DNA of 13,085 nt. Origin: an uncultured Chloroflexota bacterium (GTDB lineage Bacteria > Chloroflexota > Limnocylindria > Limnocylindrales > CSP1-4). A program made the translations under genes and the position numbers. The stretch is taken from assembly GCA_903930745.1 (NCBI GenBank), contig CAIYZX010000042.1, positions 1 to 13,085 on the forward strand. Direction: 5' to 3'. The notes beneath the pieces are model-generated. The model was not told where the DNA came from and did no database searches. It worked only from the letters and a program-made list of their open reading frames with translations. Shown here in pieces: positions 6,990 to 13,085 of this stretch; position 1 is the first letter of the stretch, and each line of letters starts with the position of its first letter.

Positions 6990-8198
6990 GTGAACTCCCG
7001 ACCTGGCCAGGGTGCCACTCCCCGGCTGATCGTTCTCGATGACGAACCCGCCATGGGCGAGTTCGTTGCCGAGGTTGGACGCCGCGCGGGCTACGACGTC
7101 CGCCTCGCAACCACCGCCGCCGCGTTCGTGCGGGAGCTGGAGGAGCAGGCGGACGTGGTCACCATCGACCTGATGGTCCCGGGCACGGACGGCGTGGAGA
7201 TCCTCAGGTCGCTCGCGGAGCTGCCTTCCCCTCCAGAGGTCATCCTCGTCTCCGGGATGGACGAGCGGGTCATCGCGGGCGCGGGTCGCGTCGCCACCGA
7301 GTTTGGCCTCGTGGTCCGGGGGCAGGTCCACAAGCCGTTCCGCGCGGCCGAGCTCCGCTCGCTCCTCAAGCTCCCCGAGCCAGAGGTGGTGCCCGCGCCG
7401 GCGCCGGACTCCAGGCCGCGTCTGCTCCTGGACCGGAACGATCTCCGGCGGGCCTTGCTCCGGGACGAGCTTGTGCTCGCCTACCAGCCCCAGGTGTCGC
7501 TCAAGACGCGCCAGTGGATTGGTGCGGAGGCGCTGGTCCGCTGGCAGCATCCTGACCACGGGCTCCTGATGCCGGGCGCCTTCCTGGACCTGGTCAACGA
7601 CGAGCTGCTCGCGTCGGAGCTGACGATGACCGTGCTCCGACAGGCCGCCCGCGAATGGGCGGAGGTCCGCAGGCGCCTCAACGTCCAGGCTGCCCTGTCG
7701 GTCAACGTCCATCCCCTCGCGCTGTCGGATCCGGGCTTCGCCGCCCTCGCGATCGACGCACTGGAGGGCCCCGGCCTGGAGCCCCGCGACGTGATCCTCG
7801 AGATCACCGAGGTCGCACCAACCACGCGCGGCATGGCCCTGTCCACGCTGACCCGCCTGCGCATGCGCGGCTTCGAGCTGTCCATCGACGACTTCGGCAC
7901 CGGGCACTCCAGCCTTGAGCGCCTGAACCAGGTTCCGTTCACGGAGCTCAAGATCGACCGCAGCTTCGTGACGGAGCTGGAATCCAACGACTGGGCGCGC
8001 ACCATCGCGGCACAGTCGATCACCCTCGCGCGCGCCCTCGGGTTGCGATCGGTCGCGGAGGGTGTCGAGGACGAGAGCGCGCTTGGCTGGCTCCGCGACG
8101 TGGGCTGTGACCTGGTCCAGGGCTACCACATCGCGCGGCCCACCTGGGCGCCGGACCTCGATGCGTGGTGGGCCAGGTGGCAGGCGGCGAGAGGCTAG
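6990..8198 (+). CDS. REC-EAL response regulator, predicted cyclic-di-GMP phosphodiesterase
   Basis: 402 residues. N-terminal receiver domain (about 8-125): RLIVLDDEP acidic pair, phospho-acceptor Asp60 in TIDLMVPG, LVSGMD and the conserved Lys in HKPF. C-terminal EAL domain (about 140-395), which in the family hydrolyses c-di-GMP to pGpG: E180-A-L-VRWQH, LSVNVH Asn, ILEIT Glu, D300-D301-FGTGHSS, LK321-ID, AE357-GVE and LVQGYHIARP are all present, so catalysis is expected. There is no GGDEF and no DNA-binding domain, so output is through c-di-GMP. Start: GTG 6990 with GAGG about 10 bases upstream; an in-frame GTG at 6945 would add 15 unlikely-looking residues after TACCTT and is the alternative. 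The kinase gene begins 5 bases after this stop, so the pair is an operon and probably a cognate phosphorelay. Confidence 0.93.
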   Translation: MNSRPGQGATPRLIVLDDEPAMGEFVAEVGRRAGYDVRLATTAAAFVRELEEQADVVTIDLMVPGTDGVEILRSLAELPSPPEVILVSGMDERVIAGAGRVATEFGLVVRGQVHKPFRAAELRSLLKLPEPEVVPAPAPDSRPRLLLDRNDLRRALLRDELVLAYQPQVSLKTRQWIGAEALVRWQHPDHGLLMPGAFLDLVNDELLASELTMTVLRQAAREWAEVRRRLNVQAALSVNVHPLALSDPGFAALAIDALEGPGLEPRDVILEITEVAPTTRGMALSTLTRLRMRGFELSIDDFGTGHSSLERLNQVPFTELKIDRSFVTELESNDWARTIAAQSITLARALGLRSVAEGVEDESALGWLRDVGCDLVQGYHIARPTWAPDLDAWWARWQAARG

Positions 8199-8203
8199 GC
8201 GCC

Positions 8204-10810
8204 ATGGGCGCGCTCAAGGCCTGGCGGCGGCCATCGGGCAACGCCATCGTCCTCGTCGTGGCGTTCGGAGCCATCCTGGTGGCAACCGGCAGCGCGTGGT
8301 TCGCGGTGGAGGCAACCAACCGGGCCACCGCACGGGACCGGATCACCTCCGATGCGGCCGAGACGGCTGCCCTCTTCGCGCGGTTCTCCGGCGGGATCGA
8401 GGTCGCCCCCATCGCCGCGTCCGGCCTGATGGCCACGGTGGGCGACGCCATCACGAAGGACAGCTTCAACGCCTTCTCCGGGCCGCTGCTCAACGAGGAC
8501 AACCTCGTCTCCATCCGCTGGGTTCCCTACGTGGCCGGCGACCAGCGCCAGGCCTTCGAGGATCGCATCCGGCTCTCCGGGCTCCTTGACTTCTCCATCA
8601 ACGACCGGCTCGCAGACGGGGCCTACCAGCCGGCCGGCGTGCGTCCGGACTACTACCCGGTGCTCTTCTCCGAACCGTTCACCGAGGCCGGCGAGGTCAT
8701 CGGCTACGACATGGGGTCCGATCCAACCCGCCGTGCCGCCATCGAGGACGCCCGCGACAGCGGCGTGCCGGTGGTGACCCCCTTGGTCCAGGTGACCATC
8801 CAGCAGGCCGGGATTGCCAAGAAGATCGACGGGCAACTGCTGATGCAGCCCGCCTACATGGGCGGGGCCCGGCCCACCACGCTGCAGGACCGCCGATCGC
8901 AGTTCCTCGGGGTCGCGGTGTCCGTGTTCATCCCCAAGGCGCTGCTGGATGCCGCCGCCCGGGGCCTCCGCTTCGAGGATGTCTCCTTCTACCTCTACGA
9001 CCTGGGGCCCACGGATGTGGCCCCCGTGGACTACGCCGACGCGAAGGTCATCACGGCCTCGGCGTCAACCGTGGGCGAGCCGGTGCCGCCACCGCCGGGC
9101 TCCGTCCTGCATCCCGGGTACGAGCCCTCGGCGGAGGAGTGGTACGGCATTGCAGAGGTGACCCGCAGCGGGCGGAACATGTTCCTCGTGGCTGCACCCG
9201 GGCCCATGTACGCCTCCAAGTACGCCGTGTCGCCCACCCCCATCGTGCTGACCGCACTCGCATCCCTGGTCTCCGTGGGCCTCTATGCCTTCCAGCGGCG
9301 ACGCTTCGAGGGTGCGCTCGCGAGCGCGGCGGCCCGTCTCAGCTCGGTGCTCTCGGCATCTCCGGACGCCTTCATCGGCCTGGACGAGCAGGGTCGCGTC
9401 ATCGACTGGAGCGACCAGGCGAGCCGCCTCTTCGGCCTGGACCGGACCGAGGCCGTGGGCCGGCCTGTCGCGGCCCTGCTCGAGGTCCAGCCCGGCACGC
9501 CCGGCAGGGCCGATGGTGACGTGGACGCGGCCCTCGCCAGTCTCCCCGGTGGCGGCGACACCGCGACGATGGAGCTCACCGCGGTGCGATCGGACGGGAC
9601 CCGGGTGCCGGTGGACGTCACGATGGCGATCTCGCCCTCGTCCGCTCGCTGGGCCATCGCCTGCTTCGTCCGTGACGCCACGGAGCGCTACCGCTCGCGC
9701 GACGAGCTGCTGCGGGCTCGTGCCACGGAGGCGATCGGGGAGCTGACCGGTCGCCTTGCGCATGACTTCAACAATCTCCTTGGCATCGTCGTGGGCACGC
9801 TTGACCTGGCGCGCGACGACCTTGACGACCGGCCCGAGACGCAGCGGCTGCTCGACATGGCGATCGCGGCGGGCACCCGTGGTGCCGACGTCACCAAGGC
9901 ACTTCTCGCCGTGGCCCGCCGTTCGGCTCTCGCGCCCACGGATCTTGACCTCAACGACACGGTCCGGGATGTCTTCCCGCTGCTCCGCCAGGCCGTGGGC
10001 GGAGAGATCACGGTGCATCTGGAGCTGGACGACCGGCCGGTCATGTCCCACCTGGACCCCGGTGGCCTCACCAACGCCGTGTTGAACCTCACGATCAACG
10101 CCGCACACGCGATGGTGAACGGCGGAACGCTCACCGTGGCCACCCGGCGCACCAACGACGGGTGCGAGCTCTCCGTGGCGGACACCGGTTGCGGCATCCC
10201 GCCGGAGACGCTGGCGAGAGTCTTCGAGCCGTTCTTCACCACGAAGTCCGGTGGAACCGGCCTTGGCCTGGCGATCGTCATGGGCTTTGCCAGGCAGTCC
10301 CGGGGAACAGCGACCATCGAGTCCACGGTGGGCATCGGAACGACGGTCACGCTGCACCTCCCGACCGCCCGCGGTGAGGGCGTCCCGGTCTCCTCCACGC
10401 TTCCGGTGATCGTCACGGGCACGGAGCGCGTGCTCGTTGTCGACGACGAGACGGGGCTCCGGGAGATCGCCGCACGTTGGCTCTCGGACGCGGGCTACAC
10501 GGTCTTCCAGGCGGGCACCGGGCCCGCTGCACTGGCGATGCTGGCGGAGGCGGATCCGCAGCTGCTCGTGTCCGACGTGGTGATGCCCGGTGAGTTCGGA
10601 GGACTGGAGCTGGCCAGGCGGGCGCGCGCCGCGATGCCGGACCTGCGGATCATCCTCGCGTCCGGCTACGCGGGCGTCGACCTCGAGGGCGTCATCGAAT
10701 CCGGGCTGCCACTGCTGGAGAAGCCGTACCGCCGGGCGACGCTCCTCGCGGCATCCCGCCAGACGCTGGACGCCTCCGTGCCGGTTGGCCTCACCACCAC
10801 GAGCGCCTGA
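8204..10810 (+). CDS. CHASE-PAS hybrid sensor histidine kinase with C-terminal receiver
   Basis: 868 residues, inner membrane. Order: transmembrane helix 1 (about 13-34); extracytoplasmic CHASE ligand-binding domain (about 60-270, with IRWVPYV, FSEPFTEAGEVIGYDMGSD and MQPAYMGG); transmembrane helix 2 (345-367); PAS (378-500); HisKA with phospho-acceptor His520 in HDFNNLL; HATPase_c with N box Asn632, G1 DTGCGIP (Asp660), EPFFTTKS and GTGLGLAIV; and a receiver domain with Asp747/Asp748, phospho-acceptor Asp791 (SDVVMP) and Lys840. All catalytic signatures are intact. Start: ATG 8204, 5 bases after the REC-EAL stop, with AGAGG 9 bases upstream; a GTG at 8165 overlapping the previous gene is less likely. 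Phosphate flow from His520 to its own Asp791 or to Asp60 of REC-EAL is inferred, and no Hpt protein is visible. CHASE ligands vary, so the signal is unknown. Confidence 0.95.
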   Translation: MGALKAWRRPSGNAIVLVVAFGAILVATGSAWFAVEATNRATARDRITSDAAETAALFARFSGGIEVAPIAASGLMATVGDAITKDSFNAFSGPLLNEDNLVSIRWVPYVAGDQRQAFEDRIRLSGLLDFSINDRLADGAYQPAGVRPDYYPVLFSEPFTEAGEVIGYDMGSDPTRRAAIEDARDSGVPVVTPLVQVTIQQAGIAKKIDGQLLMQPAYMGGARPTTLQDRRSQFLGVAVSVFIPKALLDAAARGLRFEDVSFYLYDLGPTDVAPVDYADAKVITASASTVGEPVPPPPGSVLHPGYEPSAEEWYGIAEVTRSGRNMFLVAAPGPMYASKYAVSPTPIVLTALASLVSVGLYAFQRRRFEGALASAAARLSSVLSASPDAFIGLDEQGRVIDWSDQASRLFGLDRTEAVGRPVAALLEVQPGTPGRADGDVDAALASLPGGGDTATMELTAVRSDGTRVPVDVTMAISPSSARWAIACFVRDATERYRSRDELLRARATEAIGELTGRLAHDFNNLLGIVVGTLDLARDDLDDRPETQRLLDMAIAAGTRGADVTKALLAVARRSALAPTDLDLNDTVRDVFPLLRQAVGGEITVHLELDDRPVMSHLDPGGLTNAVLNLTINAAHAMVNGGTLTVATRRTNDGCELSVADTGCGIPPETLARVFEPFFTTKSGGTGLGLAIVMGFARQSRGTATIESTVGIGTTVTLHLPTARGEGVPVSSTLPVIVTGTERVLVVDDETGLREIAARWLSDAGYTVFQAGTGPAALAMLAEADPQLLVSDVVMPGEFGGLELARRARAAMPDLRIILASGYAGVDLEGVIESGLPLLEKPYRRATLLAASRQTLDASVPVGLTTTSA

Positions 10811-10860
10811 GCGGCCGGCACGGCCGGTCGCCCGGGGTCACCGGGGTCGGCGCGCGCCAC
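10811..10860. terminator. GC-rich hairpins between convergent kinase and zinc-finger genes
   Basis: The 50-base gap between convergent stops holds CGGCCG-GCA-CGGCCG (10812-10826, 6-bp stem) and CCCGG-GGTCA-CCGGG (10831-10845, 5-bp stem). Neither has a T-tract. They could act as a weak bidirectional terminator, but such GC-rich stems also arise by chance at this base composition. Confidence 0.25.
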
Positions 10861-11226
10861 TCATCGGCGATTGCGCAGCGTGCGCCCCGCGCCCGGGCCC
10901 GCCGGGGTCTCCGCATCGGGCACCGGAGCCTCCTGCTCCGCCCGGCCACCCCCGCACCTGTAGCAGACGGAGGCCGCCTCGCCGTTGCGCGAATGGCAGC
11001 GCATGCAGAACCAGGGCGTGACGGGCATGTTCGGGCGCTGGTCCATCACCCTGCGCGCCGCGATCGGGCCGTACTCTCGCCAGAGCGCCGCCAACTCGTC
11101 GGCGGCGGCCATGAGTGCCTTGCGGCCCAGGACGCCGGCGACACCGATCAGCATCCCCACGATCACCGCGGGGATGACCACCTCGGGGGAGACGTTGATG
11201 CCATCGGGTCCCACGATCGGCTGCAT
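10861..11226 (-). CDS. small membrane-anchored protein with C-terminal RanBP2-type zinc finger
   Basis: 121 residues; not a family I can name. A single hydrophobic span (about 16-34, VVIPAVIVGMLIGVAGVLG) is followed by a short helical stretch and then W72-x-C74-x2-C77-x3-N81-x6-C88-x2-C91. This is exactly the W-x-C-x2-C-x3-N-x6-C-x2-C signature of RanBP2-type zinc fingers, so one Zn2+ is expected. The C-terminus (after 95) is low-complexity, rich in Pro, Gly and Ala, and basic at the end. The start at ATG 11226 is preceded by the same CATCCGCGCC bases as tatA, though the -10-like part (GAGCAT) is weaker. A longer in-frame reading towards 11940 runs through the subtilase gene and is rejected. 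It lies 122 bases downstream of the subtilase on the same strand. Zinc binding is likely; the partner (RNA, ubiquitin-like or other) is unknown. Confidence 0.75.
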   Translation of the reverse strand: MQPIVGPDGINVSPEVVIPAVIVGMLIGVAGVLGRKALMAAADELAALWREYGPIAARRVMDQRPNMPVTPWFCMRCHSRNGEAASVCYRCGGGRAEQEAPVPDAETPAGPGAGRTLRNRR

Positions 11227-11254
11227 GGCGCGGATGCTCGCCCACGTCGGGCCC

Positions 11255-11295
11255 GGGGCGCAAGGGCCGAAGGGGGATGTCGCCGGGGGCGCCCC
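11255..11295 (-). terminator. possible hairpin between subtilase and zinc-finger genes
   Basis: GGGGCGC (11255-11261) and GCGCCCC (11289-11295) can form a 7-bp stem with a 27-base loop in the 122-base gap. There is no T-tract and the loop is large, so this is only a candidate for ending the subtilase transcript. Confidence 0.2.
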
Positions 11296-11348
11296 ACGGG
11301 TGCTGCCTCGCGGGTCAACGGCGAGCGTCGGGGAGCCGGGCGCCGAGG

Positions 11349-13085
11349 TCAGGACGGCGGCGACCGGAGCACCAGGAATGCGTCCACGTCCACGTACGGG
11401 TGACCGGCGGTGCCCGAGACCTCCACGCGGAGCACGTGGGACCCGTCCGCCGGCCACGACCTGGCGAAGACGACGTGTCGGCCGCTGATCGCGGCGGCGT
11501 GGAGATCGACCATCACGACGGGCACACCGTCCACGAGGATGCGCGCGCGGCCCAGGCGGGGGCCCCATGGTGCGACAAACGCGACGGACCGGCCCTGGAA
11601 GGTGAGCTGCGCCCAGGACTTCGCGACGCCGTTGTAGATCGCGGTGCCACCGGACATGACGGATGATGTCGTGAGACGCCACCTGCCGGCGCGCGTGACA
11701 CCCGCTGCCCGCTCCTGCACCACGGCGAGCGTGACCGGCCCGGACATGGCCCACTCGCTCCAGTTGCCCGCCGCGTCCTGGGCCCGCGTGGCCAGCTGCA
11801 CGGACTGGCCGGGCGCCAGGGTTCGCGTGATCGATCGCGTGGCCACCGGGAGGCTGGAGGCGGGACCCGCGACGCCATCCACGATCCACCGGACCTGCTG
11901 CGCGGCGATGGGCCCTTCCGCGTCGGTGGGCGAACCCCACGTGAACCGGGCGCTCGACCCGGCGGCGGCAAGCGTGCCGCCTGCGACCAGCCCCGGAGCG
12001 GGCACGGCGGCAACGGGCAGCCCGGCATCAACGACGACCGGCACCGATGAGCTGCGCGTCCGGGATCCGTCCGTTGCGGTGACCTGCAGCGTGTACGTGC
12101 CCCCGGCAGTCCCGGGCGGGACCACGACGTGCACCGCCGTGGAGACGGCGTCCTGGCCCGCGAGCTCCGGGGCCACCAGGGTGGCGGTGAGCGGCGCGGG
12201 CGCCCCCACGGTGAGATCGATGGCCTGCGGCTGGTCCTCGGCGCGGAAGAGCCGGACGGGCAGATCCAGCGCAGCACCCGTGGCCGGCGCCAGCCCGCCG
12301 ATCGGCATGGCCGGGGTTGCGTCCAGCGTCCAGTCCCCTACCTGCACGATGTGGCTCACGTCCAGGAGCGGCTCGTGGATGGTGTCCGGGTCCGTTGCCG
12401 TGGCCCACTGCTGCGTGCCGGCGGCGATCAGCGCGCCGCGGACCTGCGCGGGCGTGGCACCGGGCCTCGACGCGACGTAGAGCGCAGCCGCACCCGTGAC
12501 GTGGGGCGCCGCCATGGACGTGCCGGACATCCACCCGTAGCCGTCACCGGGGAGCGTGGACAGCGTGCACTTGCCGGGGGCGATGAGGTCCACGTCGCGG
12601 CCGTAGTTGGAGAAGTCCGCGAAGGTGTCGTCGTGATCCCAGCTGCTCCACGACCAGCAGAGGCTGCCGCCCAGCCCGCCGGGCTCGCCGTCCGTGTCGG
12701 CGAGCGCCGAGACGGTGATCACCTCGTCATACGAGGCCGGGATGAGCCGGTTCGCGTTGAGACTGTTGTTGCCCGCGGCGGCGACCACCGTGGTGCCCCC
12801 GGCAACCACGCGGCAGATCGCCTGGTGGATGACGTCGCCGTTGACGGACCCGCAGGCGCCATCGTCCGAGCCCGCCCGGGCCACGGACATGTTGACCACC
12901 TCGATCAGCGGTCGGGCGGGGTTGTCCGGGTCCCGCTGGGAGGCGATCCAGTCCAGGCCGCAGACGTACCAGCTGACGAGGCCGTTGCCGGCGGCGTCCA
13001 GGATCCGCACGCCCCAGATGCGCGCCCCGGGCGCCACGCCCACGACACCCAGGCCGTTGTCCAGCGCCGCCACCGTCCCGGCCAC
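11349..13085 (-). CDS. secreted subtilisin-like serine protease (S8), N-terminus beyond the right edge
   Basis: The last 578 codons of a subtilase; the frame is open at the right edge. The fragment begins V-A-G-T-VAALDN, the residues that follow the catalytic His in the S8 HGTHVAGTVAA motif, so His and Asp lie outside. Present are the oxyanion Asn in AAAGNNS (codon 12768-12770), FSNYG-x-DVDLIAPG, and catalytic Ser in GTSMAAPHVTG (codon 12516-12518). Several Cys (VCGLDW, ACGSVNG, LCWSW, GKCTL) suggest disulphides and secretion. After about residue 225 come an Ig-like region (about 235-345), an FN3-like region with DAAGNWSEW (350-445) and a C-terminal jelly-roll-like domain (450-575) with AFVAPWGPRLGRARILVDG and HVLRVEVSG, resembling carbohydrate- or surface-binding modules. 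It ends at TGA 11349-11351. The zinc-finger gene follows 122 bases downstream. The protease assignment is firm; the C-terminal domain names are inferred. Confidence 0.93.
   Translation of the reverse strand: MAGTVAALDNGLGVVGVAPGARIWGVRILDAAGNGLVSWYVCGLDWIASQRDPDNPARPLIEVVNMSVARAGSDDGACGSVNGDVIHQAICRVVAGGTTVVAAAGNNSLNANRLIPASYDEVITVSALADTDGEPGGLGGSLCWSWSSWDHDDTFADFSNYGRDVDLIAPGKCTLSTLPGDGYGWMSGTSMAAPHVTGAAALYVASRPGATPAQVRGALIAAGTQQWATATDPDTIHEPLLDVSHIVQVGDWTLDATPAMPIGGLAPATGAALDLPVRLFRAEDQPQAIDLTVGAPAPLTATLVAPELAGQDAVSTAVHVVVPPGTAGGTYTLQVTATDGSRTRSSSVPVVVDAGLPVAAVPAPGLVAGGTLAAAGSSARFTWGSPTDAEGPIAAQQVRWIVDGVAGPASSLPVATRSITRTLAPGQSVQLATRAQDAAGNWSEWAMSGPVTLAVVQERAAGVTRAGRWRLTTSSVMSGGTAIYNGVAKSWAQLTFQGRSVAFVAPWGPRLGRARILVDGVPVVMVDLHAAAISGRHVVFARSWPADGSHVLRVEVSGTAGHPYVDVDAFLVLRSPPS

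Noticed and set aside
6864..8129. - strand open frame of 421 codons opposite the REC-EAL gene
   Set aside because: The + strand encodes complete REC and EAL domains over the same bases; the antisense product has no recognisable motifs.
10861..11940. 359-codon version of the zinc-finger gene
   Set aside because: The upstream two thirds run through the subtilase coding sequence in another frame and are low-complexity; the membrane protein start at 11226 is well supported.

Overview
The window is a dense, high-GC bacterial chromosome segment with ten genes. Nothing in it looks mobile: no transposase, integrase, CRISPR array, tRNA or rRNA was seen. Very high GC, third-position G/C bias, GTG starts, a mix of leaderless-looking and Shine-Dalgarno starts, a WRGP-type TatA and the overall gene set fit a GC-rich Chloroflexota (for example Limnocylindria/Ellin6529-like) or an actinobacterium. 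This placement is an inference; no marker gene in the window settles it.

Left part (1-4274): the N-terminal 556 codons of a large Lhr-type DEAD/DEAH helicase run leftward off the window. A 308-base intergenic region with a hairpin and T-tract separates it from a lone, short tatA on the + strand. tatA converges on a full-length DUF255/YyaL (SSP411-like) protein with an N-terminal thioredoxin-like domain carrying CHWC and a C-terminal glycosidase-like toroid.

Middle (4309-6691): divergent from DUF255, with 34 bases between start codons, lies a predicted papain-fold cysteine-peptidase-like protein (GLCGGM...NHQ...YDPN). Its stop is one base from the stop of a leftward cluster of three tandem paralogues. 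Each paralogue has a twin-arginine-like signal peptide ending at ...A/ANG and a mature part of about 120 residues built from the same conserved blocks. Their function is not recognised, and they are the most unusual content here.

Right-centre (6692-10810): a roughly 300-base regulatory region with CCTGTAGG repeats separates the paralogues from a rightward two-gene signalling operon. The first gene is a REC-EAL protein (a cyclic-di-GMP phosphodiesterase under receiver control) with all expected EAL residues present. The second is a membrane CHASE-PAS-HisKA-HATPase-REC hybrid histidine kinase. The natural reading is that an external ligand sensed by CHASE controls phosphorylation of the REC-EAL partner and hence c-di-GMP breakdown. 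The divergently encoded exported proteins are candidate outputs or co-regulated surface proteins.

Right end (10861-13085): a leftward small membrane protein with a C-terminal RanBP2-type zinc finger lies downstream of a leftward secreted subtilase (S8). The subtilase lacks its N-terminus, cut by the window edge just after the catalytic His block, and carries Ig/FN3-like and jelly-roll-like C-terminal domains.
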